Positions 43,807 through 55,140 of a stretch of DNA of 64,000 nucleotides are shown one piece after another. Source of the DNA: Cristatella mucedo (taxonomy: Eukaryota > Bryozoa > Phylactolaemata > Cristatellidae); NCBI GenBank assembly GCA_009760855.2, contig WPIO01000125.1, forward strand, positions 60,001 to 124,000. Reading direction: 5' to 3'. The notes under the pieces are model-generated. The model saw only the letters and a program-made list of their open reading frames with translations, was not told where the DNA came from and did not search any database. Made by a program: the position numbers and the translations under genes. How positions within the stretch are numbered: position 1 is the stretch's first letter; each line of letters opens with the position of its first letter.

Positions 43807-44127
43807 TTACGGTACGAAAATGCACGTGCGAGAAACTGTTTTTACTTATTTGCGTGTGTACGTAATGCGACCGGAAATGTTGTGACTCCACAAAGCCACG
43901 CAAGCCGCGCGGTTGGTACTCTGGGGGGGGTATTTTCTTCTCTGTAGCCGCTGTCAACCCTCAAGTGGCCGTCGCTGCGCATGCGGACGGCGGAAGGCTT
44001 AATTTGCAGCACGCAATTTGAATAATAATAAACAGCGAGAGCTTAGGCGCGAGCCCGGAAGCTGTAGGACCATCTGCGGCGATTTGGCCTTTAGAATTGG
44101 CCTGCTAACCACGGGAGCGGTCGGTCG

Positions 44128-45022
44128 GTGTTGGCTGGCCTGTCAACCTCGGCCTTATCTCCCGTTGAATCAGCTCGAAATCTAGGTGTCATGTTCCAAA
44201 GTGACCTCTCGTTAGACGACCACATCAGCTCCACAATCAAGTCTGCTTACTTTCAGCTACATAACATTGCTAAAATTCTGGCTTGTTTAGATAAGGATAC
44301 CACGTCCAAGCTGCTCCATGCATTCGTGACATCCCGTCTTGACTTCTGTAACTCACTGCTTGCTGGCCTACCGGCATGTGCAATCAGGCGAGATGGTGCA
44401 AAACTCCGAAGCTAGGCTTGTCTGTCGTGAGCGTCGCAGTTGCCACATCACATCACTTCTCGCCGACCTGCACTGGCTACCAGTCAAGCAACGCATCGAC
44501 TTCAAGGTTTTGTCGCTCACTTTTAGGTCACTTCATTCTTTGGCTCCAGCCTATCTCTCAGATCTACTCCCCCACCAGGCCAAGCATTGTACCACCCGCT
44601 TTTCGAAATCTGTTTATCAATACCTCGTAAAAACCTCAAATCCATTGGAGACCGTGCATTTAGTTCGTATGCTCCCAAAGCCTAGAACTCCCTCCCGACT
44701 TGCGTCAGAATGTCCCCTGACTTGACCATATTTAAAAAGAACTTAAAAACACGCCTATTTATGACAGCATTTAGTGGGTCCCGGTGATTCGTCCTTGATG
44801 TGCCTTTGCGGGCTGACACTGCATGCTGCCACTAACCACATTTACATGCCGACTCTGTGCATGTAACCCCTAATCATGTTATTCATGTTTATCAAGGGTG
44901 ATATTACTCACCATTCAATTGCATTTCCCTTTGCAGCAAATGTAAAGCGCCCAGAAAGAGATTGAGTTCTCCGAGCGCACTTTATCAAGTGCATTATTAT
45001 TATTATTATTAATATTATTATA
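44128..45022 (+). mobile_element. Family 1 LINE, 3' third
   Basis: Coding for [49 protein letters not shown] and [16 protein letters not shown] with a small deletion/frameshift near 44390. The 3' UTR, hairpin at 44943-44990 and a TTATTATTATTAATATT tail follow. Among the least decayed copies. Confidence 0.88.
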
Positions 45023-45048
45023 ACTCTGTCCAAAAAAATCGTCTGGAA

Positions 45049-45234
45049 CAGTGGTTCTCAACCTTCCTAATGCCGCCACCCTTTAATACAATTTTTCAAG
45101 TTTTGGTGACCCCAACCATGAAATTGTTGCGTACAAAATGTGGAAATAAGTGTTTTCCGTTGGTCTTAGGCGAACCCACTGAAAAGGTCGTTCGGCCCCC
45201 GTATGGGTGGCGACCCACTGGTTGGGAACCACTG
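45049..45234. mobile_element. SPIN-like hAT MITE (186 bp) with 8-bp target-site duplication
   Basis: Terminal inverted repeats CAGTGGTTCTCAACC and GGTTGGGAACCACTG (one mismatch) are flanked by an exact 8-bp duplication GTCTGGAA at 45041-45048 and 45235-45242, the hAT signature. The ends and subterminal blocks (TTCCTAATGCCG, CCCTTTAATACA, GTTTTCCGTTGGTCTTAGGC, GGGTGGCGACCCAC) closely resemble what I remember of the SPIN family of hAT elements. No coding capacity. Orientation is arbitrary. Confidence 0.88.
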
Positions 45235-45286
45235 GTCTGGAATCTGGACGGGGTCGCCCATCCGGTGGCCGAGCAACGGAATTAAT

Positions 45287-45463
45287 GCCTAATAATAATA
45301 GTAATGATAATGCACTTGATAAAGCGCCCTCAGACAACTTAATCTCTCTCTAGGCGCTTTACATTTGCTGCAAAGAGAAATGCAATTGAATGGTGAGTAA
45401 AATCATGCTTGATAAATAAACAAAATGAATAACATGGTTAGGGGTGACATGCACAGGGTCTGA
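45287..45463 (-). mobile_element. Family 1 LINE 3' end
   Basis: AATAATAATAGTAATGATAA, GCACTTGATAAAGCGCCC, hairpin, CGCTTTACATTTGCTGCAA and 3' UTR up to GACATGCACAGGGTC, where homology stops abruptly at about 45463. Confidence 0.85.
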
Positions 45464-46080
45464 CCGTAATGGCCCAGGTTGCCGGGCCCGATACCACTAA
45501 GCTCCTGCCCCACTGTCTTGACTTGGTATTTAAGAGTTGAACGACGCTCGGCGCTCAGGGTTCGGCTCCTGCTCTTTCTTTGGCTTCGTTTTGACGCCGT
45601 CGCCGGTAAAAACCGGGCCCGCGTCTCTGAAAGCGAGGGCGGAGGGTGGGCTGTTCGCCGGCGATTGACGGGACAGGGATGCTCCTTTGCTCGCATTTTG
45701 TGTTTGTGTTGTATATGTGTGCGCGCGCACGTTGTATTTGCCCATGCGAACTGGAAGTAGTTCGGTTTAGTGTGCGAGGTATTCCCGCCATCAACGTGGA
45801 TGCGGAGACCCAGTTCACCAGTCAGGGTCTAGGTTCCGGTTGTTCGGGCTCTGTCTATTTGGGTCGTTCCCCACTATCGATGCAGGTAGCCTAAGTTCGA
45901 GGACGTATTTCCCCAGCAAGAGCGCTTGTGCTGTTGAGAGCCTGCGAGGAGTGTGAAGATAAAACTGAGCTAGACGCCCAGCGACATAGTGCACTCGCGA
46001 ACAAAGCTCAGTAAAATCCCCTATTCGTGTGTGTCTCTTTCCAATTCACGCCGCGGACTCACGACACCCTTAGTAACAGT
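45464..46080 (+). mobile_element. Possible LTR-like segment
   Basis: Begins TGACCGTAATGG right where LINE homology is interrupted, has a TATA-like GTATTTAAGAG about 60 bp in, and ends near CTTAGTAACA. No duplicate LTR, target duplication or coding region was found, so this is tentative. Confidence 0.25.
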
Positions 46081-46189
46081 AAGTAGATCGGCGCCAAAAA
46101 CCGCCCATTTCGTAGCGGCCTGCTTATTGCGCGTAGGCGCAAACCCAACCGCGTTCGGCAATATGTTACGCAGTTCGTTAAGCGGCAGG

Positions 46190-48960
46190 TTACGCCTCCT
46201 CCGCCGAGCCTTCGGTGTTACATTAACCAGACCAAATCAGAGTCGATCTTTCCCAAGTGATGCTTTCAGATAAGACAGGATTATTTTAAGCTTGCTCAAG
46301 GAACGTTCACAATTAGCAACTGATACAGTTACGGTGGGAAGAACTTGCAAAAGAAACTCAAATTATGAAGCACATTTTCTCCATAACTGACAGTGAAAGA
46401 CACGTGTTCCACTGGGGTCTTTGGTTCCGAGTCGTGACGTGTGGCAAAGAACATTTTACAGTCACATATTTTATTATACAGCTCTGTTCCATCAACGTTT
46501 GAGTTATAGAAGCCTCCAAGATCCAGACATTGCTTGTGGAGTTTGGTCTGGTTGTAGTTTGTTCGCATAGCAGAGAGCCAGCCGATGCCCAATGTCGACA
46601 GATTATTACCACGCACGGAGCCGAAGAGCGCACGGCTCCCCTCGGCCCCTACTCTCACTCAAGTCTCCTCCTCGACCCTGGCTGTGCCTTGGCCGACCCC
46701 GATGGTGAATCCACCATCTGTTCACCAGCGGGTTATCGGCCTGTGTCAACGCCTCATTAGAAGCGAACCACAGCTGTGCACAGGCCCCTTGCGGGGATGC
46801 TCCCACCAGCTGTTGAGGAAAGGAGCGGTACCAGCCCGCATGCAATCGAACTACACTGGTCAAGTGCCTTCAAAAGCTGCTCGACTTCAAACAAGAAAAC
46901 AAATTTGACATCATGATCTGTGAGCCGGGAAAACCTAGTTGCGATTTCTTTTCGGAGATAGTCTCTGTTGTTCTGGAGGTCACAAGAGGTGGCTTGAATT
47001 TCATCTTTAGATCCCGCAGTTATTTCTGACAACGGTCAATCTTCTTTAAGATGCTGAACCAAAATGGCAACATAGCCAAAAAGTTAAATCTAAAAATACA
47101 ATGTAGGAGACTGCCAGCTTTACTTCTTATTTCAAGTGTTCTATTTGTATCCGCAGAACGTTTTTCCAAAAGACCTACAATGCTGGTCAGTCCGTCATTG
47201 ATAGCTTGCACAGCCTCTACTTTTGCAGTCCACCATATTGCAAAGTCACTTTTGACAGTGATGGCTAAGACTTTCTTCCGTTCCTGCCACCTCAGAGTTT
47301 ATCTGAAAAAGAATAATTAGTTTCTCTCTATTGTTCCAAAAAATATAATGACAACAAAACATTGACTTGCAGCATGAACTCCTGACGGTTTTAAGTTGTG
47401 GTTATTGCAGTTTTACAAAAATTGCCTTCCCATTTCCTGACAGTATTCTTATTTGGACACCTGAAAAGTGGCCACGTGACCGCTGCGTTATCGTAGCACT
47501 GCGACCGGAATCTTTGAAAGGATATTTTGTCAGATATGAGTTTTGTCCAAGATGAACCCTCAATTGTTGCAGCATCTTTGGCATAGATTTAGAGAAAGCC
47601 CAGGAAAGGCTCTTGGATGATGACTGTTTGCTGACAAAATCAACGTCGACACATCTAACGACCTCAGATATCTACTCGCGGTGTGCCAAATCAATAGTTG
47701 AGCCGAACAGAATTTCACGGTACCTGTTTCGCCGTATGTCACAGGGTAGCTTACATCTGGATGTGGATGCGAGTATACTAAGGAACTCATTTTGGGTTTG
47801 AGGAGACAGATATGAGACTGACTTGGGATTATTTCTGACATGGTGCATGTGTGACTGCAGAAGAGGACCGTACTGAGCTAGAAGGCAAGAGAGTCCCACG
47901 AAATTTCCAATGTTTTCTTGCCATCCAGGCCAAGATTTTCTTGAGGACCACTCAATGGCAGGTTTTGAGAAACCACGATCTTGATGCAGCTGAGGATTTC
48001 ATTTAGGACTTCTTGACATTGCTGTTTTTCTGATAAGATTGTTGTCTCAGCAGCAGGTCTATTCCACTTCCTTTGTGAAGTATCCTCTCTGCTTCTATTC
48101 GTGTGGTGAAAGCCTGGCGGCGAGAAGGGGCTGTTTCAGTGGGAAGTTAGTTTTTCAGGTTTCCTCCATTGAGTAAATCCGTCTGCCAATTCCAGTGACG
48201 ATCGGGAATTTTGGGTGGACATAAGGAAGAGCAAATAACAGAAGCAATATGTGCTGACTGTTTTTTTCTGGAGAGTAGACCATCCAGGTCCTGCTTGTGC
48301 CCATTAGCAAGTTGCCTCTTGCACCAGGCTGTGCTCCTGGCTCGACCATCTTTTCCAGAAAATGGGCCTTCTTTGTTCTAAAACGAGCTTAATCCTCGTA
48401 GTACTAGTTCGAATTTCGAAGTTGCAGCAGGATTAACGCGTAAAACGGGTTTGGTCAAAATTCAAGTACCCACTATCATTCAGGGTGAGCACTTTTTAGA
48501 AATCGCAGTAAATTATGCACATTATTCTCTTATTGATGGTGCTTGCACCTCCACGGTTCATATGGTGGAGACTGTCTTTATCTTCACAGAGCAAGGTTTA
48601 TTTTTTCATGAAGCTTTCACGTAGCTGACAGTGCTCGTTTCTCCAGTGCTATTTTAATGCCGTCTGCCTTCACTCCTTTTCCTCCTTTTCCCTATTCTTG
48701 TCACTATCTCCGGCCATGCGTGCTTTCATCCTCCTCATACTGTTCTTCCTTATTCCTTCTGCGATTGTCAGCATTCTCCTTGTATTTTCCTGCGTCCTCA
48801 ATGCTCTTCAGCTTTGCCTCCTTCAAGAAGCTTTCCAGTACCTTGCTTGACTTGCTTGCTTCTTTCGTCTCCTCAAGTTTTAGTTTTCTGTGCTGGGCAT
48901 CACTTGTCTTTTTTCCTCCGATGTCTTTCGAACATAGATTGTGGTGACCAGAATTGCACA
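46190..48960 (-). pseudogene. Decayed hAT-superfamily transposase (ZMYM1/DUF4371-like)
   Basis: Minus-strand fragments in hAT order: a Lys-rich N-terminus (KKTSDAQHRKLKLEETKEAS, about 48900), a TTF-type zinc-finger remnant (WMVYSPEKNSQHI, about 48270), DUF4371-like segment (HHVRNNPKSVSYLSPQTQNE then DIRRNRYREILFGSTIDLAH, 47850-47680), SGVQIRILSGNGKAIFVKLQ (about 47430), FNFLAMLPFWFSILKKIDRC (about 47050) and a C-terminal dimerisation remnant (TVSVANCERSLSKLKIILSY, about 46290). Many frameshifts and stops. A GC-rich block at about 46590-46865 interrupts homology. I could not find terminal repeats or a TSD. The frames are too broken to be a domesticated gene. Confidence 0.85.
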
Positions 48961-49307
48961 AAAGTGCACACTAGCCGCCGCAGTGACTGCCGTTGACTCC
49001 GTCTCCAGAGGAAGAGGCCGAGCCTTAGGAGGGGAGCTGGACAACAAGGCTTCCGGGAAGGTTGGAACGTGTCGACGTCGTCTGCATGCTGGAACCAGGA
49101 GACTGTTGGAGACTCTTTGCAAGCAATGTCTCTAAGTACGATAAAATCTAAAATAAACACTCTCACTAATCACTTCTCAAACTTACTATTTTGGCAACTA
49201 ACAGTCCAAGTGAGCGACCGTCAATATCCTGGCAACAATACTACATCGACAGTACAGTACAGACTCTGGCGAGATTGACACGCTGGCACAGCTAGCTGAG
49301 CCTATGT
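48961..49307. other. Intergenic, nothing recognised
   Basis: Possibly the 5' part of the hAT element; no terminal inverted repeat identified. Confidence 0.35.
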
Positions 49308-49790
49308 AATGTAATGTATCTCCGTCTGTAACTCCACAAAGTCATAAAGACTAAGTGGATGTTACGCAGGAGAGTTTTGTATAGCGCACTCACAGCCTAA
49401 GTGGCTTTCGGTACGCATTCGGTAGCCAACGGACTTCGTCTCATGCAACAAAGAAAAAGTGGGAAGCATAGCAGAGTCAGGAAAGCAGTTGAGGTAGTGA
49501 GTAGCATGGACGTAGCAGCTCAGGACCGCTGAAAAGGATGAGTCATAGTGGGCAGCAGGAGAGTAGTTGTTGTTGCGTAAGAATTATGGAAGCGAGTTCC
49601 ACAGTCTAGGAACTGCAGAGCTAAAGCTTCTGTCGCCAAGCGGAGGAATGGAACAGCTAATTGATTGTCCACACGGGACCTGAGGGTGTAAAGAGGCGGA
49701 AACTGATGTAGCAGTTCAGCTAGGTACGAAGGAGCCAAGCCGTGGCAGGCCTTGTGGGTCAGCGTAACAACTTGCTTTGTCTAAGTCTGT
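49308..49790 (-). mobile_element. Family 2 LINE 3' fragment
   Basis: On the minus strand: SYLAELLHQFPPLYTLRSRV coding, then a 3' UTR ending GGAGTTACAGACGGAGATAC followed by ATTACATTACAT. Same structure as the copies at 7815 and 56998. Confidence 0.85.
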
Positions 49791-49964
49791 AAACATTCTT
49801 AACTAGCTCAGCCAGCAGCAATAGTCAATTCCATTGAAACAAGGACTTGCTTGAAATTAAGTTTGGTATTCTCATGTGAATTCTCTTTAATATGCACTGT
49901 CTATTTTCCTTTTGGTTCCCCCTTGACCTTGGCGCACATGAACACCTGCCCCACCCCCTTGCTA

Positions 49965-50260
49965 AGCCACTTGCTGCGAAGGATATGCCACAGTAGGCAG
50001 TAGGAGAATAGATACCGTTGCGTAAGAATTGTGAAAGCGAGCTTCACAGTCTAGGACCTGCAGAACAAAAGCTTCTGTCGCCAACCCGTCTTAAGCGTAG
50101 TAATAGAACACCTAATGAAGCGTACACGGAGGAGCGGGATAGAGCACGTAGAGGCTGAAACCGGTGCAGCAGCTAAGCTAGGCTCGAGGGAGCCAAGCCT
50201 TGAGGGCCCTCTGGGTAAGAGCCATAATTTTGTTCTGCACCCTTTGATCGACTGAAATTC
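49965..50260 (-). mobile_element. Family 2 LINE internal fragment
   Basis: Matches the coding/UTR segment of the other family 2 copies (CACAGTCTAGGACCTGCAGA, GCTTCTGTCGCCAAC on the plus strand) but lacks the 3' terminus. Lies just downstream of another copy in the same orientation. Confidence 0.75.
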
Positions 50261-50347
50261 ATTTCTGCTCCTTCAGCAAAGGAGACAGACGTTATAGGAA
50301 ATATAGGCCTTTACAGGTACGTAGCATATCTACATTTGAAGTCTAGC

Positions 50348-50516
50348 GTTATATATATATACATATATACGTTATATATATATATACGTTATATATATAT
50401 ATACGTTATATATATATATACGTTATATATATATATACGTTATATATATATATATATACGTTATATATATATATATATATATACGTTATATATATATATA
50501 TATATATATATACGTC
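50348..50516. repeat. AT microsatellite with regular ACGT interruptions
   Basis: Runs of TATATATATATA separated by ACGT roughly every 16-20 bp, run length increasing to the right. Self-complementary throughout. Confidence 0.95.
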
Positions 50517-50552
50517 CAGCTATCCTGAGCGGCTACTTCCATGCTACTCTCT

Positions 50553-50702
50553 GGTTTGGGCCACTGGTTAAGGTGCTGACCCCGACCAAGGTCAATGTGA
50601 GTGCAGCTGCCGACCGAGGTCGTGTGCTTGAGCCTCGTGGCATATGCAAAGCGTCTGATTAGAGACAACATTTTCTTAGGGCGCTACAAATGAATTATAT
50701 AT
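50553..50702 (+). mobile_element. SINE A copy (tRNA head, LINE-like tail)
   Basis: TTGGGCCACTGGTTAAGGTG (A-box), CCGAGGTCGTGTGCTTGAGC (B-box), CTCGTGGCATATGCAAAGCG. The tail TTAGAGACAACATTTTCTTA is followed by GGGCGCTACAAATGAATTAT and parallels the family 1 LINE terminal hairpin. Confidence 0.85.
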
Positions 50703-50939
50703 TTCCTTACTCCCTACCTCAAATACTCTAGTGAATCAGCTAAGCTTCTCATTTTCTCTTTGTTACTTGAGATAAAGTTTGTTGGCTATTGAAGGCGTAC
50801 CGAAAACCTCTTAGGTTTTGAGTGTGCAATAGAAAACTTTCGTGCCTAACACTAATACAGTTTTTGTGAAATTACAGACGGAGGTGCATGTATGCGACCT
50901 CCATTCTATAAGAGGCACCTTACACAGCTTAAGTGACGC

Positions 50940-51915
50940 TTTCAAGAGGTCTACTATTTATAGGCAAACCAACTATAATTCAGAAATTGGAAAGGCTAAC
51001 GCTCACAACCTGCTCTGCCAGCATATCTCCTGTTAAATGTGCACGAAATATAGGTATCATGTTCCAAAGTGACCTTTCATTGGACGACCACATCAGCTCC
51101 CTAACATTGCTAAAATTGGGCTTTTTTAGAAAGGGATCCCTCATCTAAATGGGTCCATGCATTTGTGACGTCCAGTCATAACCTTTGTAACTAACTGCTT
51201 GCTGCTTTACAAGACTGTGCAATCGGGCTCTTACAGCTGGTGCAAAACTCTGAAGCTTGCCTTGTCTGTCGTGAGCGTAGCAGTTGCCACATCACTCACC
51301 ACTTCTCGCCAACCAGCACTGGCTCCCAGTCAAGCAACGCACCGACTTCGAGGTTTTTTCACTTACTTTTAGGTCCCTTCATTCTTTGGCTCCAGCCTAC
51401 CTATCAGATCTACTCCCCCAACACGCTAAGCATCATTCCACCCGCTTTTCGGAATCTAATTGTTTACCTAAACCTCGTACAAAATTCAAATCTTTTGGAG
51501 ACCATGCCTTTAGTTCGTATGCTGCTAAAGCCTGGCACTCATTCCCGACTTGCGTCATGGCATCCCCTGACTTGACCACATTTAAAAAGAAATTAAAAAC
51601 GCATCTATTTATGACAGCCTTTGGTCAGTCCTTGTGATTCTTGATGTATGTGAAGCGCCTGAATAGAGATTAAGTTCTCTTAGGGCGCTATACAAATGAG
51701 TTATATTTAAATATTTTTATTTATTTATGTGCTTATGCATGCTGACCCCGTGCAAGCCATCCCTAACCATGTTATTGTAGTTGTTTATTGAGCATGCTAA
51801 CACTAACCACTTGATTGTGCTTCCTTTTCAACAATTGTTAAGCGCCTAGAAAGAGATTGATTTCTCTGAGGGCGCTTTATCACATTTATTATTATTTTTA
51901 TTATTATTATTAATT
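50940..51915 (+). mobile_element. Family 1 LINE 3' half, interrupted
   Basis: Coding for PTIIQKLERLTL and [19 protein letters not shown], then [17 protein letters not shown]. The 3' UTR is interrupted at about 51646-51705 by a SINE A tail, resumes with CATGCTGACCCCGTGCAAG, and ends in the hairpin (51840-51885) and ATT tail. Confidence 0.85.
51646..51705 (+). mobile_element. SINE A tail fragment inside a LINE
   Basis: GTGAAGCGCCTGAATAGAGA, TTAAGTTCTCTTAGGGCGCT, then ATACAAATGAGTTATATTTA, the SINE A 3' end without its tRNA head, set inside the LINE 3' UTR. Confidence 0.7.
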
Positions 51916-52777
51916 GCAATTTTTGAAGGGGGTGACATAGCGTTTAAAAAGTTAATTGTATCAGTTAAAATACCCAGCCAATAACTAAGCTTACTCAGAA
52001 ATGCAATCAGTTTTTAATAAGAGAACTGAGTGTCTACATATCTTGATCACATACCTACTAACTAAAAATTCTCTTTCGTAGAATATTCACTAGGAGCAGG
52101 TGAAAGCAAACTCAAATTCGAGCAATCGAGTGATATTGATGGCCCAGTCGCATTAGTACGAGACTATATCATGTAGTAAGTAGTGTTTACAAAACACTAA
52201 ACAGAGCTCCAGTTTTCAGAATTTCTCCACTTAGCAGAGTCGAGTAGCGAAGCTGATTACGTTTTCCGAGAAATCAGCAGGTTTAACCCTGCGTGCTCCA
52301 GCCCAGTCATCACAACTAACAACGATACAAAGTTTGACATTGACATTTTCATGAGCATTTCTCATAATTTCAAGAGTTTCTGTGAGCTGATTCCTTAGCT
52401 TGGCGGACCAGTAGGCTATTTCAAAATCTTCTCACTCTGCCATCTCGATCCATATGCCCTCATGTTCATCAAAGAATAGGGAATTGGTTAATATCAAAGG
52501 GCCCGACCATTAACTCACAACAAAATGTAGACATAAAAGGATAGCCGCCGCCGAATCGCGGGGCAATAAATTGGCCAAAGCATGAACTGCAAGATACAGC
52601 TACTACGGCTGCATATTTGCGATTCCGGTCAAGCGGGCATGGTTGCCAGAAAAACGGCGAATCCTAGATTACCGGCCGACTAATGCCTTTTGATTCTCTG
52701 AGAAACAGTCTAATTTCTCAGATTTAGTTTTGAAATAACCCTATCAATACACTTAAATATATAACAAACACATACAG

Positions 52778-52819
<42 letters not shown>

Positions 52820-53699
52820 TTTATATATATTTATATATCATTGCTCTCTTTATTGTAACCACAGTCGCATTCGTTCAATCTTGCATGGGCTTCGGACCGA
52901 AGAACTCTCTACGGAGATCTGTAGCAGTTTATGCAAATACAAGTGAATCAGCAATTCCCTAGTGCAACAACACTAAAACTATCTTATAACTTATTAAACT
53001 TTGACTGCACTCTCTGCTTGAAATTACTTCTAAATTTCACCACTATTAGTATAAAAGCAACTCGACGGACTAAAATGAAGTCTCATTTAATCATGATGAA
53101 GGAAAATTTAAGGAGTTTTTTACGCTGCAGGTTCACATGCAACCTCATACCTGCGCATAACACGATTAGCTGGTGTAAGGTAACGCGAAAATCCGAGAAC
53201 AACGCGTTACAACAAAGTATTTTATCTTGTCTCAAAAGAATTGCATAAATTGAAATTTTAAACGTAAGACGCAGCATTCCTTATGCAATCTTGCAACTTT
53301 GGCATAGGCGCGGCAAAGCTGCGGTTAAAGGTTCACAGAGCCGCGCAAGCACAGAAATTGGTAGTGAATCACCAGAGCAGTTTTTTTTATATTGAATTCA
53401 ATCAAAAACATTCTTAAATATCATCACAATCTTCTCCGAGAGACTCACTCTGTAGTAAATGGAAGGATTCTCTTATCTGAAGCTGAAGTGCGGTCACTTT
53501 GGCACAAGCTCTTAGCCTTATTAACTCGGAGTTATATAGCCATTTCATTCAATTGCAACTAATTAATTTGCACTTAATTAGCAAGTGAGCACTAATTTAT
53601 TGGGAAACCATGATTTTACTTGTATAAAGTGCTAATGCTATATGATAATGGTTTTGTTATATTATATTAATTTTGTGTTTTCATTTTATGGCTAGGGTT
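51916..53699. other. Intergenic, AT-rich
   Basis: No gene recognised. Holds a (TA)n microsatellite at about 52778-52815. Confidence 0.5.
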
Positions 53700-53790
53700 C
53701 ATAACAATAATAACACGATTTATATAGCGTCCCCAGAGAACTCAATCTCTTTCTAGGCATTTAAATTTGCTGCAAGGGAAGTTTTACCTG
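53700..53790 (-). mobile_element. Family 1 LINE 3' terminus fragment
   Basis: AACAATAATAACACGATTTA, AGAGAACTCAATCTCTTTCT, TTTAAATTTGCTGCAAGGG: hairpin and tail only. Confidence 0.7.
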
Positions 53791-54761
53791 GATTTATACC
53801 CCTTACCACTACAAATATTACTATGCCGTTCGACTTGCCAAGGAAAGGACGCCTTCATGCTGCCACTTCTTCAAGAAAGCATCAGCATGATAATGGTTCA
53901 GCATATAGCAGAGCGGTGCTGGTAATAGCATCTCTGAAGATGTTGAGTGTACCTAGATGTGAACTACCCCTTTTCTCAAATTATTAAAGTTATAAACCGT
54001 ATTGTGACCTGTTTTGCTAATTTTGGCGATGCTTCGCGGTTCACAGTTCAGAAGTTCGACAGTTCCTGCTGACTTTCGAGCTTTAACAGCCGCTTCTGTG
54101 AGAATAAACTTTAGTCAACGAGTTACGATACGAAATGCACATCGGTACTAAGGTTGAATCAAGTAAAGCGGGCGGCGAATTCTTCGCGAAGCCCTGTCTT
54201 ATTGAAACAGGACCTGACCGTGGTGCACACTGCAAATGGTACAATGGCAAGCGTTACATTGTGCTGAACAGGAAACAAGCATGCTAATATAATTGAGAAA
54301 TGAAGCACTCGCAAATTTAACTGCAATTTCCTTCGACAAAGATTTGAAACGGGGTACCGGTAGTTTAAACATGCAGTACTAAAAGAAAAAATCTGCGTAA
54401 CCATGACGGCGTAAGAGATTTTTAGTAGATCCTGAACTATAATCTATGGGACCAGACATGTCATAAGCTGTAGATTTGAATGTATAGCTAATAGTCTGAA
54501 GTAATAGTTAGTCGTAGAGCGGCCTTCTATTGGAGTGGTACACTTTGGCTCAATATAATATGCACACGTGCCTTTCTCTGCTTCTCTCTCTCGCTCTGCC
54601 TCTCTCTCTTCTCTCTCTCCATCTATTTATTTTTCTGTCTCTCAAGCTATGCCTGTCTCTGTCTCTTTGTCTCTGTGTCTCTCTCTGTTTCTCTCTACGT
54701 GTCTCTGTCTCTCTGCCTCTTTGTCTCCGTCTACCTCTTTGTCTGTCTCTCTCTATATATA

Positions 54762-54806
<45 letters not shown>

Positions 54807-55002
54807 AAATTCAGGTCTACATACACGTCATAGACTTGTAATATCAAGGTACGGCCGCTCTTGATTGCAGCTGCGATCTGCTACCGTCGGCGTACCTGTG
54901 CAATTCGTACGACTCGCTAGCCGGGTTTTGAAGCGCCAGCTCTACGAGTGTTTTTCATGTGGCTGCTTTGAATGGCCCGTGTTTCACCTACTGCACTTGT
55001 GG
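53791..55002. other. Intergenic; CT-rich tract and (TA)n
   Basis: Holds a degenerate CT/TCTG-rich tract (about 54569-54755) running into (TA)n at about 54765-54803. No gene recognised; the open frames there are repeat-coded. Confidence 0.6.
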
Positions 55003-55140
55003 TAATAATAATAATAATAACAATGCATGTGTACAGCACCCTCAGAGAACTGACTCTCTTTCTAGGGACTATACAGATGCTGTGAAGAAAGCATGACCTA
55101 ATGATTAGTGGTAAAAGGACTTTAGTTCAGAAGGAGCTGT
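55003..55140 (-). mobile_element. Family 1 LINE 3' terminus fragment
   Basis: AATAATAATAATAATAACAA, CACCCTCAGAGAACTGACTC, TTTCTAGGGACTATACAGAT and GATTAGTGGT, in minus orientation; moderately diverged. Confidence 0.65.

Noticed and set aside
45049-45234. MITE region as part of the LINE at 44128-45022
   Set aside because: The LINE ends in its ATT tail at about 45022. The exact 8-bp duplication and TIRs define a separate element.
54530-54864. Ser/Leu-rich frames
   Set aside because: Coded by the CT-rich tract and TA microsatellite.
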